This document shows, one piece after another, positions 1 through 8,283 of a stretch of 23,192 nt of DNA; positions within the stretch are counted from its first letter, which is position 1; every line of letters starts with the position of its first letter. Position numbers and translations under genes: made by a program. Source of the stretch: a bacterium. GTDB taxonomy: Bacteria > Verrucomicrobiota > Verrucomicrobiae > Limisphaerales > J093. Below the pieces are notes generated by a model, which ran no database searches, had not been told where the DNA came from, and saw nothing but the letters and a program-made list of their open reading frames with translations. The stretch covers positions 1 to 23,192 of the forward strand of contig JAKCAB010000284.1 in NCBI GenBank assembly GCA_021839785.1, read 5' to 3'.

Positions 1-1
1 C

Positions 2-125
2 ACGCTGCTTCGGTCCCTTGTGTCGCGGGCGGTGAGCCCACACGAGACCATCGTTGTGGACGATGGCTCAACCGACCGCACTGCCGAGCCTGCCCGACAG
101 TTCGGCGCCGTGGCGATCGCCTTGC
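2..125 (+). pseudogene. 5'-truncated fragment of a family 2 glycosyltransferase
   Basis: Reading frame 2 is open from the window edge and encodes a short stretch around IVVDDGSTDRTAEPARQFGA. This is the typical first nucleotide-binding segment of GT-A fold family 2 glycosyltransferases, where the Asp-Asp pair of VVDDGS contacts the nucleotide sugar. After about position 125 the similarity stops and the frame runs as arginine/proline-rich shadow sequence over the 3' end of the oppositely oriented relic at 147-1280. No acceptor-binding or catalytic part follows. The first 20-30 residues of the protein may lie upstream of the window. I read it as the broken N-terminal end of a glycosyltransferase gene. 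The family call is good and the exact break point is approximate. Confidence 0.6.
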
Positions 126-146
126 AGCCACTGCCTGAGGGCAGGC

Positions 147-1280
147 TCACTCCGCGGCAGGCTCCTTCAGCGGGATCGTCAACATGCCGAGATCGATCGG
201 TTCGCTGGCCGGGCCCCCGGGAACGGTCACGCGCTGGGAGTACTTGCCCAGTGGTGGCCGAATCACCGGGTTGCCGGCGGGGTCCCACTTGTCCGGATCG
301 GGCGGCTCGGCCACAGCGAGTCCCAGCGTGTATTCACCCGGTACAACATCCGCGACAACGCAAGGCGGCCGACCAAGGCACGGCCTTTTCCGCCGATGGT
401 GACCTGAGCCACATCCCCGGCCGGAACTACTACGCGCTCTTGATGGCTGAAGCCCACCGGCCCGGTGCCGTCGCGGTTGAAATTGAAGTAGCGGCCCACG
501 CGCACTGGCCTGGCCGGTAGGCGCGCAAAGCGAAAGCGCCCTTGGATGTCAGTCACGGCCGTGCCTTGCACATTGATGGCCAACACCGGACCGGAGTTCA
601 CAGGCGCGTCCATTTCCAGGGCCACCTTTTGTCCCGGTGCCGGCTGACTGCCGACCAACAAAGTGCCTTCGATGGCCCCCCAAGGCTGTAGCGCGATTGG
701 TCGGTTGGTGAAACTGGCAATGGGCGCGAGCGTGCAGCCCAAGTCATGCACCACCAGGACGCTCTCCGCACCAATCCGCGGCTGGAACGAGAACCGGCCC
801 GCCGCGTCGGTGGTGGTCTGCGGCGCGTCATTGCCGGAGAAAGCGCGACCATCGTCGTTCAAGATATGACCGAACTGATCGCCGTTGAGTCCGACCTATG
901 CGCCGGCCACCGGCTGACCTTCGGGCGTCACGACCACGCCAGCCAATTTCCCCGCCCGCCGCCGCCGGACCGCGAAGCTTTGATCTCCGGCCCGGACCGG
1001 ACGCACGTCGGTTTCTGCCGGTTCGTAACCGTCAGCCTCCACCTGGAGCGAAAACTGATTGTAAAACGCCGCGAACACCGGCCAGTCAAACCGGCCATCG
1101 TGTCCTGCTCCCAGAAAGTCCAGGGCGGTGCCGCGGTGCTCGTTGAGACGCACGCGAAACTGCGGGAGCGGTTGCCCCGACTCGTCGTCCACCACGGTGC
1201 CGGTGCCGGCGCACGAGTTCGGCGAAGGCCGATTCGGAGCGCTGGGTCGCCCAAGCTTGAAGAAGGTGCCAGTCGTTCAT
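147..1280 (-). pseudogene. Decayed ECF sigma factor / carboxypeptidase-regulatory-like domain gene
   Basis: Read on the minus strand, the ATG at 1280 opens MNDWHLLQAWATQRSESAF followed by AELVRRH. This is the characteristic start of sigma-70 ECF factors of Verrucomicrobia and Planctomycetes (region 2.1). After about position 1210 it runs out of frame into a carboxypeptidase-regulatory-like beta-sandwich protein (TVVDDESGQPLPQFRV, then GKLAGVVVTPEGQPVAGA). An in-frame TAG at 896-898 follows PVAGA, and the same frame then continues (VGLNGDQFGHI, TTTDAAGRFSF, VTDIQGRFRFARLPARPVRV). Near 350-370 the frame slips again, and the tail (VADVVPGEYTLGLAVAEPP to MLTIPLKEPAAE) ends at TGA 147-149. Most of sigma regions 2-4 is missing. 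Three lesions in one gene make it a pseudogene. Sigma factors with carboxypeptidase-like C-terminal extensions are my recollection for these phyla, so the parent may have been one fused protein or two genes joined by a deletion. Confidence 0.75.
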
Positions 1281-1394
1281 AACGAGCTTCACCTGGAAAT
1301 CCCCGCTCGTGGCAAAAGGGGACAAGAAAAACCGCCCCAGGCCGAGCGCTTTGTTCAGCCGGCTGGCGGAGAAGTCACACCGCCTTCATACCTC

Positions 1395-1426
1395 GCCGAG
1401 CTTGGCCGGCTTTATCGGCCCTCGGC
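1395..1426 (-). terminator. Strong hairpin downstream of the Gfo/Idh/MocA gene
   Basis: GCCGAG (1395-1400) pairs with CTCGGC (1421-1426). After a 3-base bulge, GGCCG (1404-1408) pairs with CGGCC (1416-1420) around a 7-base loop. The structure sits 44 bases beyond the stop codon of the minus-strand oxidoreductase. There is no T-run on either side, so if it ends transcription it does so without the classic U-tract, or it protects the 3' end. Confidence 0.3.
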
Positions 1427-1469
1427 ACCCGGACCCGGAACGCGGGCGCGTACTGGGCGCGGTTCAGGT

Positions 1470-2930
1470 TCAGGCCGGCTTCGGACCGGGCGGCGGAATC
1501 GGGCGCGCGGCGCGGGAGCGGAGGCGGTTGGCGGCATCGCAGTTCGCGAATTCCTCGGCCGTGGGATTCCACTTCAGCGACTGGCCGGTCCAATAGGCGA
1601 GGTTGGTCAGGTGGCCGATGGTCGCGGTGCGGTGGCCCAGTTCCTCACTGCAACTTGGCGCCTGGCGCGTGTGCATGCACTCGAGCCAGTTCGCGTGATG
1701 GTTGTTGCCGCCGGGACCGACCTCGCGGGTCTTCAGCTTCATTTCGTCGAACAGGCTCACCGGTCCGGCTTCGATGGGCCCGCCGTTCGTCAGCGAAGTC
1801 AACCAGCCGCGTTCGCCCACGAACACGCCGCCGAACATCCCGGCCAGCCGCGCGTCGGCCGGCACGGCGTGGTACTGCGTTTTCACCTGCGCCCAGTCTT
1901 CGATGAAGTGCAGCAGAGTGCCGTTCGCGTAGCGAAAGGTCAGCGTCGGAAACTCGCCGGAGTTCGGGTGAATCACCTCGATCGGTCCGGTTTCCTCGAC
2001 GCCGAGCGCGTACTGGATCACGTCCGCGGCGTGGGACAGAAACCACGTGGACGACGTGACGCCGAAGGCTTCGTCGAACGACCACGGCACGACGCCGGGC
2101 GACGGGTTGACGTGGTAAAGCCGGTTGTACGGCCGCGCCGGCGCGGGGCCGACCCAGAGGTCCCAATCGAGTCCGGCCGGCACCGGCTCAGCCGGCAATG
2201 CGAAGTCGAGCGGCGGATAGGAGCCGCCGAGTCGGTCGGCGTCCACGACGTTGGCGAATGGTTTGAAGCGCTCGCTGCGGAGCCAGTTGTTGAGCGGGAA
2301 GAGTTGGGTGAAGACCTGCTTCACCTTGCCCAGCCCTCCGCCGCGCACAAACTTGACCACGTCGCGGATCGTCGGAATCGACCGGTACTGCGTGCCGGTT
2401 TGAAAGACGCGACCGTAACGGCGCACGGCTTCGACCACGCGCCGGCCTTCCGCGATCGTGACCGAGATCGGCTTCTCGCAATACACGTCCTTGCCGGCCT
2501 TGGCGGCTTCGATGGCGATCGGCGAATGCCAGTGATCCGGCGTGGCGATCAGCACCGCGTCAAGGTCGGCGCGCGCGAGCACGTCGCGATAGTCGTTGTA
2601 GGCCGTGCAGCCTTTGTACGTGCCGCTGGTGGTGACGGCGGCGTACATCTGCTCGGCGATGTTTTTGGCGTGGTCGCGCCGCGTGCGGTCCACGTCGCAG
2701 ACCGCGACCAGTTGAAAACCGGGATCGCCGGCCAGGCGGCGGAGGTGGCCGCTGCCCATCGCCCCGATGCCGATCAGCCCCACGTTCACGCGGTCGCTGG
2801 GTGGCACCGGCTTTTCGGCGGCGTGAAGGGCGATGGCCGGCAGGCCCGGCAGCGCGAGCAGGCTGGCCGCGGCGGCACTGCGTTGCAGGAAGGTTCGGCG
2901 TCGAATGGGGGAAGCGAGGTGTTGGCGCAT
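1470..2930 (-). CDS. Tat-exported Gfo/Idh/MocA family oxidoreductase
   Basis: This is a predicted NAD(P)-dependent oxidoreductase of the Gfo/Idh/MocA family acting on a sugar or sugar-derived substrate outside the cytoplasm. With the ATG at 2930 the protein has 486 residues. It begins with a twin-arginine signal (RRRTFLQ at about 10-16, then a hydrophobic Ala/Leu stretch to about 38). The Rossmann motif GLIGIGAMGSGH lies at about 51-62, and the EKP motif (VYCEKP, about 149-154) marks the nucleotide-binding domain and contains the usual catalytic-region lysine. The C-terminal half is the alpha/beta substrate domain, with the DWDLWVGPAP segment common in planctomycete and verrucomicrobial members. 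The frame stays open 27 codons upstream, but the Tat signal fits the 2930 start. The substrate cannot be told from sequence. No sugar-degradation operon adjoins it. Confidence 0.9.
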   Translation of the reverse strand: MRQHLASPIRRRTFLQRSAAAASLLALPGLPAIALHAAEKPVPPSDRVNVGLIGIGAMGSGHLRRLAGDPGFQLVAVCDVDRTRRDHAKNIAEQMYAAVTTSGTYKGCTAYNDYRDVLARADLDAVLIATPDHWHSPIAIEAAKAGKDVYCEKPISVTIAEGRRVVEAVRRYGRVFQTGTQYRSIPTIRDVVKFVRGGGLGKVKQVFTQLFPLNNWLRSERFKPFANVVDADRLGGSYPPLDFALPAEPVPAGLDWDLWVGPAPARPYNRLYHVNPSPGVVPWSFDEAFGVTSSTWFLSHAADVIQYALGVEETGPIEVIHPNSGEFPTLTFRYANGTLLHFIEDWAQVKTQYHAVPADARLAGMFGGVFVGERGWLTSLTNGGPIEAGPVSLFDEMKLKTREVGPGGNNHHANWLECMHTRQAPSCSEELGHRTATIGHLTNLAYWTGQSLKWNPTAEEFANCDAANRLRSRAARPIPPPGPKPA

Positions 2931-3073
2931 AAAGTGCCGGCACCGCCTAACCGGGTCGGCGGGTGCGCTGGCTTGGCCGATAGCCGTAAGCTGTCGCGTC
3001 GGCGCGGTCAAGTCGGGTGTTGCGCCGACTCCGGCATTGCCAGTGCCGGCGGTTGGGTTTACACGTTCCCATC

Positions 3074-3748
3074 ATGCAAGGGGCAACGCCAGGCCGGAGG
3101 CCGGGCTTCACGCTCATCGAGTTGCTGACCGTGATCGCGGTCATCGCGATGCTGGCCGCGTTGCTGCTGCCCGCGTTGGGTCGGGCCAAAGGCAAGGCAC
3201 AGGCGATTTTCTGTCTGAACAATCTCAAACAGTGGGGCCTCGCCACGCAACTTTACGCGACCGACCACGACGATTACCTCCCGCCCGAAGGCACGCCGAA
3301 CCCCAGCGACAGCGCGACCAACGTGGGCTGGTACATTCAACTGCCACCCGAACTCGGCCTGCCGCGCTACCACGATATGCGGTGGCGCACCAACGCCGGC
3401 GTTTCGCCGGGCCGCTCGGTCTGGGTTTGCCCGGCGAACCGGCGACGCAGCAACGGCAAGAACCTCTTCCACTATTGCCTGAACGAAAACATCAACGGCA
3501 CGGGCGACGAGAACCAGCCGGTGCGCCTCGCTCCGCTGCCCGAGCCCACCAGCCTCGTGTGGCTCTTCGACTCGAAGAACCTCCCCGCGGTCGGTTCCTG
3601 GAGTTATGTGCACACGAATCTCCACAACGCGGGGGCGCAGTTCACGTTCCTGGACGGTCACGCCGCCCGGTTTCGCAACGCGGCCTATTGGGACTTTGCC
3701 AGCAACCGGCCCGACGTGAACGACACGGCGCTGCGCTGGATACCGTGA
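3074..3748 (+). CDS. Type II pseudopilin-like protein with H-X9-DG motif
   Basis: This 224-residue protein carries a class III prepilin leader. Ten residues precede Gly11, cleavage is expected before Phe12, and Glu at mature position 5 lies in [20 protein letters not shown], which forms the single N-terminal hydrophobic helix. The motif [11 protein letters not shown] follows. Near the C-terminus His184 is followed nine residues later by Asp-Gly ([13 protein letters not shown]), the H-X9-DG signature of the prepilin-type proteins that are massively expanded in Planctomycetes, Verrucomicrobia and Lentisphaerae. The ATG at 3074 is chosen because it gives a normal short leader, although the frame is open from 3017. 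It stands alone, with no secretion ATPase or prepilin peptidase nearby. Its stop lies 9 bases from that of the convergent gene at 3758. The cargo or surface role is unknown. Confidence 0.88.
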   Translation: MQGATPGRRPGFTLIELLTVIAVIAMLAALLLPALGRAKGKAQAIFCLNNLKQWGLATQLYATDHDDYLPPEGTPNPSDSATNVGWYIQLPPELGLPRYHDMRWRTNAGVSPGRSVWVCPANRRRSNGKNLFHYCLNENINGTGDENQPVRLAPLPEPTSLVWLFDSKNLPAVGSWSYVHTNLHNAGAQFTFLDGHAARFRNAAYWDFASNRPDVNDTALRWIP

Positions 3749-3757
3749 GCGCGAGGC

Positions 3758-4306
3758 TCAGAAGGCCCAAACCTGGAATGGCGCGTCGAACCAAAGGCCG
3801 TTGAAGTCCAACTGGAGATTCGGCGGTTCGAATTCTCCCGCGACCCAATAGACTTCGTTGCGCGCTCGTAACAGACTTTCCAACTCCGCGAACATGTCGG
3901 CGTCGAGACCGACGAGGTGGTAGCGGTTGCGGCGCAAGCCGTGCTTGGCCATCAGCCGGAGCAGGTTCTCTGCCTCGGCAAACGAGCGCTTGAGCACCCA
4001 GATTTCAGCCTCGGGCACTTTCACCGCCAGGCGGTCGAGCTTTTCCACGCTGCACTCACCGCACTCGACCCACAACGCCGCGCGCAGGGTGTAATCGAAC
4101 TGCGCCAGGTCCGGCAGGTACGGGATGTTGTCGTCGTGGAGGCGCGGCTCGATCTGGAGACGGTCCCGGAAGAACAACAGGTAGCCGAGGAGTTTGAGCA
4201 GGACGTGCGCGCTGGTCTCGGTGTCCTTCTGACCGATGACGACCTTGCCGGGCAATGCGCGTCGCCGGTCGGCGCTTTTGAGATGGAAACTGTATTTGCC
4301 GGCCAT
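3758..4306 (-). CDS. YaeQ-like protein (PD-(D/E)XK-type fold)
   Basis: This 182-residue soluble protein resembles the YaeQ family. A basic beta-rich start (MAGKYSFHLKSADRRR) is followed by ETSAHVLLKLLGYLLFF, which matches the helix after the family's HPSET region. ALWVECGECSVEKLDRLAVK corresponds to the conserved LWIE-G strand and the following helix, and a region of alternating strands and helices (EIWVLKRS, NRYHLVGLD) follows. YaeQ proteins adopt a PD-(D/E)XK nuclease-like fold, but their biochemical role is not established. The start codon lies 14 bases after the stop of the upstream L,D-transpeptidase gene on the same strand, so the two are probably co-transcribed. The family call comes from pattern only, and a lineage-specific protein of unknown function is the alternative. 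Confidence 0.55.
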   Translation of the reverse strand: MAGKYSFHLKSADRRRALPGKVVIGQKDTETSAHVLLKLLGYLLFFRDRLQIEPRLHDDNIPYLPDLAQFDYTLRAALWVECGECSVEKLDRLAVKVPEAEIWVLKRSFAEAENLLRLMAKHGLRRNRYHLVGLDADMFAELESLLRARNEVYWVAGEFEPPNLQLDFNGLWFDAPFQVWAF

Positions 4307-4320
4307 GACGCTGCGCGGGT

Positions 4321-5550
4321 TCAGTACTGCACGTACACCGGCAACCCCGGCCAGACCAGGCGGGCGAGAAGGGCCGCGTCCCAATTGGCGAGGCGGAAGC
4401 AACCGTGCGATTCGGTGCGGCCCACGTCCTCGGGCCGGGCGGTGCCGTGGATGCCGTAGCCGGGCCGGTTCAAACCGATCCAGGCGACGCCCACCGGGTT
4501 GTTCGGGCCGGGGGGCAGCGTGAGTTTGTGGTTGAGATGCCGGGCCTCCGCCGACTCGGGGAAGATCTCCGGATCGAACGTGTAGGTGGGGTCGTTGGCG
4601 ACGGTCGCGACTTCGAGCCGGCCCACCGGGCGCTTTTCGATCCGCGATGCGATGCTGCACGGAAAATGGAGCAGCAGATTCGTGCGCGCATCGAAGCCGT
4701 CGAGCATCCGATCCTGCAAGCCAATGCGGAGAAACGCCAGGTGGCCGGCGACGACCGGAGTCGGCGCGTTCGGCACGGTGAGCGGCTGGCCCGGCCGGAC
4801 GTGGTCCCAATCCACGCCGGGGTTCAGCCGCCGGACCAGTGCGGGATGCGCGCGGTGCCGTTCCGAAACGAGTTCGAGGACGGTCTCGAAATCGAGCCGC
4901 GTTTGGACGGACTTGCCGAGCCAGGTGTGGCTCAACGGCCGCAGGCGGGCGAGATCGTTGGTGGTGACGACGTACGTGGTCAACGGAGGTGTGGCGAGGG
5001 TGAGTCGTTGGCGCGTGGCGGTTTCCAGCGCGCCGGTGACCGGCAGGCCGGCCTGGCGCTGAAAGGCGCGGAGGGCGGCACGCGTTTGATAGCCCAGCGC
5101 GTCGTCCAGCGAGCCGCAGGAGAATCCGCGGCTGGCCAGCGCGATCTGCGCTTCCAACGTGTCCCGCACCGGCCGGGGAAAGGTGTCTTGAGTCGCGCCG
5201 ATCGATGGCGCGTTGGTGGGTGCAGGCGCGACCGGCGGCGGGCGGACAACGACTTGGGTTTGGACGAGCGACGGCACGGTGACACGCACGGTTGGCGGGA
5301 CCGCATTGGTTGGCGGGGCGGCCAGGCGGGGTTGGTTCGCGAACGCAAGGTTGGTCTGGCCAGCCGGGCGAACGGACGGCGTTGGTTGAGCAGGAGCCGG
5401 TCGGACTGGGCGCGGCTGCGAACTGGTTTCGCTGGTGCGGTAAATCACCCAGCCCATGATTCCCAGACCCGCCAAAGCCAGCGCGAGGTGGAGCGCATTG
5501 CGCCAACTCCACCTTTTCCGCGCTGCTTGGTAGCGGGTGTAAATCCGCAT
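4321..5550 (-). CDS. Membrane-anchored L,D-transpeptidase (YkuD) with peptidoglycan-binding domain
   Basis: This 409-residue cell-wall enzyme forms peptide cross-links through a catalytic cysteine. In order it has an N-terminal membrane anchor (about 17-37, LHLALALAGLGIMGWVIY), a Pro/Thr/Asn-rich linker to about 125, and a peptidoglycan-binding type 1 domain (about 131-182, with YQTRAALRAFQRQAGLPVTG). A LysM-like spacer follows (about 193-262, ending DHVRPGQPLTVPN), and the YkuD domain comes last. The catalytic motif is complete, with HGT at 368-370 and SHGCFR at 381-386 (His382, Cys384). The active domain should face the periplasm. The ATG at 5550 is preferred, although the same frame offers an ATG six codons earlier (5568). 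It lies between the two small membrane proteins and the YaeQ-like gene in a minus-strand run. Confidence 0.92.
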   Translation of the reverse strand: MRIYTRYQAARKRWSWRNALHLALALAGLGIMGWVIYRTSETSSQPRPVRPAPAQPTPSVRPAGQTNLAFANQPRLAAPPTNAVPPTVRVTVPSLVQTQVVVRPPPVAPAPTNAPSIGATQDTFPRPVRDTLEAQIALASRGFSCGSLDDALGYQTRAALRAFQRQAGLPVTGALETATRQRLTLATPPLTTYVVTTNDLARLRPLSHTWLGKSVQTRLDFETVLELVSERHRAHPALVRRLNPGVDWDHVRPGQPLTVPNAPTPVVAGHLAFLRIGLQDRMLDGFDARTNLLLHFPCSIASRIEKRPVGRLEVATVANDPTYTFDPEIFPESAEARHLNHKLTLPPGPNNPVGVAWIGLNRPGYGIHGTARPEDVGRTESHGCFRLANWDAALLARLVWPGLPVYVQY

Positions 5551-5676
5551 CGCACCAGTTAGCCACACGCCGTTTCAGGCCCCAAGCAGGAAGTGCCCGG
5601 AAAAGCGATGGGCGCGCCGAGGCGCGAGTTGCGGCGGGGAAGGCTGCAGGCGCGAACGCGGACGAAGGTGTGGCGG

Positions 5677-6078
5677 CTACTTGCCGGGGGTTGGCGCTGC
5701 CGGGGCGTTGGTTTGGGAGCCATTCCCGACGACGCGGTACTTGGAAAAGATGGCCGAGAAGTCCGGGTCGGTCACGGCGTAGCGGCGAAGTTCGTCGAAC
5801 ATCCGCTGCATCTGCGGGGCGGCGTTGGTTTGGTAATCGCCCACCGCCTTGCTGAGTTCCTGGGCGGTGACGTTCAACTGGTTGGCCTGGGCGAGCAGCC
5901 AGCGAATCTGGTGGAACAACGCGATGCTGCTGGTGACCAGCAACACCGTCAGCGCGCCCATGACGAGGTGCAGGAGGTAGCGGTGACTGCGCAGGTCGCG
6001 TTCAAGCTCGCGCAGCCGGCCGTCCCCGGCGGGGGCAGCGGTCGTCGGCGAGGCAGGTGGAGTGGAAGGCGTGTCCAT
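5677..6078 (-). CDS. Small membrane protein with coiled-coil tail, unknown function (A)
   Basis: This is a 133-residue protein that I do not recognise. A short Pro/Thr/Ala-rich cytoplasmic N-terminus and a charged helix (GRLRELERDLRSHRY) precede one membrane segment at about 34-56. A long helical region (QANQLNVTAQELSKAVGDYQ) and a C-terminus ending in Asn/Ala/Pro follow. The helix after the membrane has heptad-like spacing. It starts 13 bases after the stop of the similar small protein at 6092-6388, so the two are probably translated from one message and may interact. Codon use matches the neighbours, which supports a real gene. No enzyme motif is visible. Confidence 0.75.
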   Translation of the reverse strand: MDTPSTPPASPTTAAPAGDGRLRELERDLRSHRYLLHLVMGALTVLLVTSSIALFHQIRWLLAQANQLNVTAQELSKAVGDYQTNAAPQMQRMFDELRRYAVTDPDFSAIFSKYRVVGNGSQTNAPAAPTPGK

Positions 6079-6091
6079 GGCGGGGAGGCGA

Positions 6092-6388
6092 TCAGCGGGG
6101 CAGGGGGTTGAGTTGCAGCCGCTGGAGCAGCGGGGTGAACTGCCGCATCACGTTGGCGAGGCCGGGATTCTTGCGGGCCAGTTCCAGCGATTCGGCGGCC
6201 AGGGACCGCGCGACGGCGAGGTTGCGGTTGATCACGGCCGCTTCCGCCTGCAGTTGCTGGGCCTGGAGTTGAAGCCGCTGCGCGGTGTTCAATACCTGGA
6301 GATAGCGAAAAAAGATCAAGACGTTCGCCCCGGCGCCGATCAGCACCGCGGCCAGGAGCACGCTCGTAAGCATGGATTGCTTGCCCAT
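6092..6388 (-). CDS. Small membrane protein with coiled-coil tail, unknown function (B)
   Basis: This 98-residue protein has a membrane segment at about 7-27 (LTSVLLAAVLIGAGANVLIF). A strongly helical Gln/Leu/Ala-rich region follows (LQLQAQQLQAEAAVINRNL), in which heptad repeats predict a coiled coil. The tail QFTPLLQRLQLNPLPR completes it. The ATG at 6388 gives a clean N-in anchor, while an upstream ATG at 6424 would add 12 residues. It lies 90 bases downstream of argS and 13 bases upstream of the related-looking protein A. No family is recognised. The architecture (one anchor plus one extracytoplasmic helix, in tandem) resembles divisome- or envelope-type scaffolds, but that is analogy only. 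Confidence 0.75.
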   Translation of the reverse strand: MGKQSMLTSVLLAAVLIGAGANVLIFFRYLQVLNTAQRLQLQAQQLQAEAAVINRNLAVARSLAAESLELARKNPGLANVMRQFTPLLQRLQLNPLPR

Positions 6389-6478
6389 ATGGGTAATTGT
6401 AATGAGTTGCTGAGCCGACTCCAAGCTGGATTTGTACGTCGCCGAAAGAGCATTGAGAGCCGCCGCGTTCGTCTGCGG

Positions 6479-8212
6479 TTACATCCGCTCCGGCGTTTCG
6501 ATGCCGAGCGCATCCAGGCCCTGCTTGAGCACGCGTGCGGTCAGGTCACACAGCGCCAGACGATGCGACCGCGCCGGTTCGTCGGCTTTGAGCACCGGGC
6601 AGTTTTCGTAGAAGTCGGTGAAGTGCCCGGCCAGCTCGTAAAGATAATTGCAGAGGTAGTTGGGCCGGTACTCGGCCGCCACGGTTTCGAGCGTGAGGCC
6701 GAAGTTCAGCAAGTGCCGGGCGAGGCGGAATTCGGGGGGCGCCGCCAGCTCCAGCGCGGTCGTGTCTCCCGCCGACCCGGCCCCGCCGCCGCTGTCCGCG
6801 AGTTTGCGAAAGATGCTGCGGATGCGCGTGTAGGCGTACTGGAGGTACGGCGCGGTGTTGCCATTCAAGGCGAGCATCTTGTCCCATTGAAAAACGTAAT
6901 CGCTCTGCCGGTTGGGCAGCAGGTCCTGATACTTGATCGCGCCCAGTCCGATCACCCGTGCGATTTCGCGCCGCTCGGCTTCGGGCAGGTCCGGGCTCTT
7001 TTCGGTGACCACCCGCAAGGCGCGTTCCTCGGCTTCATCGAGCAGGTCGGCGAGTTTGATGGTGTCGCCGGAGCGCGTTTTGAACGGCTTGCCGTCCCCG
7101 CCCAAAATCGACCCGAACCACACGTGTGCGAGCGTCACGCGGGCCTCCGGCCGCCAGCGGTGGAGCGCGGCAAAGATCTGCTTGAAATGGAGCTGCTGCC
7201 GGCCGTCGGTGACGTAGATGATCTCGTCCGGGTGCCAGGTCTCGATCCGGTACGCCAGCGTGGCCAGGTCGGTGGTGGCGTAGTTCGCGGCGCCGTCGCT
7301 TTTCTGAACGATGGCCGGGTGGTTTTTCAGCTCGGAATCGTCGTCGAAGAACACGACCTGCGCGCCCTCGCTTTCCCGGGCGATGCCGCGGGCGATCAAA
7401 TCTTCGACCACGCCTTTGAGGCGCGGGTTGTAGAAACTCTCGCCGAGCGTGTGGTCGAACCGCACGCCGAGCCGGCCATACACGGTGTCGAATTGGTGCT
7501 GCGACAGCGCCTGCATCTGCCGCCAGATGCCCAGGTTCTCGGCGTCGCCATCCTGGAGCTTCACCAGTTCCTGGCGGGCGGCCTCGAGCACCGCCGGATC
7601 GGTTCCGCTCGCCTGGTTCACCCACCGGTACAGGCGCTCCATCTCCGCGACCGGATCGCGCACCAGTGCCGCGGCGTCCAGATGGTGTTTCCAACCGACG
7701 ATCAGTTTGCCGAACTGCGTGCCCCAGTCGCCGAGGTGGTTGTCGGTGATGACGCGGTGCCCCAGCAGGCGCAGCGTCCGGGCCAGACAATCGCCCAGGA
7801 TCGTGGACCGGATGTGGCCGACATGCATCGGCTTGGCGACGTTCGGCGAACTGAAGTCCACCACCACGGTGCGCGGCGTGGCGGCGGGCTGGTAGAAAAG
7901 GCGCTCGCTGCTGATAGCGCCTTGCAAGGCTCGAACGATCGCGGCGGGTTGCAGGTGGAAGTTCAGGAAGCCCGGCCCGGCGACTTCAACCTTGGCGCAG
8001 AGATTGCCGAGATCGAGCCGCGCGGCGATGTCCGCCGCGAAAGCGCGCGGGTTGAGTTTGCGCTCTTTGGCCAGCGCCATGAGCGCGTTCGTCTGGTAAT
8101 CGCCGAATTTCGGATCCGGGCAGGGTCGCACCAGCACGGTGCCAACCGCTGCGCCCGGCAAGGCGGCGGCGACAGCAATCTGGAGCCGCGACTCGATGAG
8201 TTTATGAAGCAT
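6479..8212 (-). CDS. argS: Arginyl-tRNA synthetase
   Basis: This class I synthetase charges tRNA-Arg with arginine in the cytoplasm. The protein has 577 residues, normal for the family. The N-terminal Add1-like tRNA-recognition domain (about 1-100) contains GFLNFHL. The HIGH motif appears as HVGHIRST at about 130-137, preceded by SSPNVAKPM. The KMSKS-equivalent loop is KPFKTRSGD (about 373-381), as usual for ArgRS enzymes that lack a canonical KMSKS. The C-terminal DALR anticodon domain holds the LLNFGLTLE and YLYELAGHFTDFYENCPVL segments, and the protein ends in ERM, a common ArgRS C-terminus. A tRNA-Arg(UCU) gene lies elsewhere in the window at 17466-17542. The gene is intact. Confidence 0.98.
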   Translation of the reverse strand: MLHKLIESRLQIAVAAALPGAAVGTVLVRPCPDPKFGDYQTNALMALAKERKLNPRAFAADIAARLDLGNLCAKVEVAGPGFLNFHLQPAAIVRALQGAISSERLFYQPAATPRTVVVDFSSPNVAKPMHVGHIRSTILGDCLARTLRLLGHRVITDNHLGDWGTQFGKLIVGWKHHLDAAALVRDPVAEMERLYRWVNQASGTDPAVLEAARQELVKLQDGDAENLGIWRQMQALSQHQFDTVYGRLGVRFDHTLGESFYNPRLKGVVEDLIARGIARESEGAQVVFFDDDSELKNHPAIVQKSDGAANYATTDLATLAYRIETWHPDEIIYVTDGRQQLHFKQIFAALHRWRPEARVTLAHVWFGSILGGDGKPFKTRSGDTIKLADLLDEAEERALRVVTEKSPDLPEAERREIARVIGLGAIKYQDLLPNRQSDYVFQWDKMLALNGNTAPYLQYAYTRIRSIFRKLADSGGGAGSAGDTTALELAAPPEFRLARHLLNFGLTLETVAAEYRPNYLCNYLYELAGHFTDFYENCPVLKADEPARSHRLALCDLTARVLKQGLDALGIETPERM

Positions 8213-8283
8213 CTGGGAAGAAGGGGAACGGGGCGGAAGCGCCGTTCAAGGCGGCACGGTGCCGAGGCTTTCCCGCGTGAGGT

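Noticed and set aside
1128..3128. A very long plus-strand open frame (over 650 codons)
   Set aside because: It lies antisense to the Gfo/Idh/MocA gene, is Arg/Ala/Gly-rich and has no domain. It is a shadow caused by high GC.
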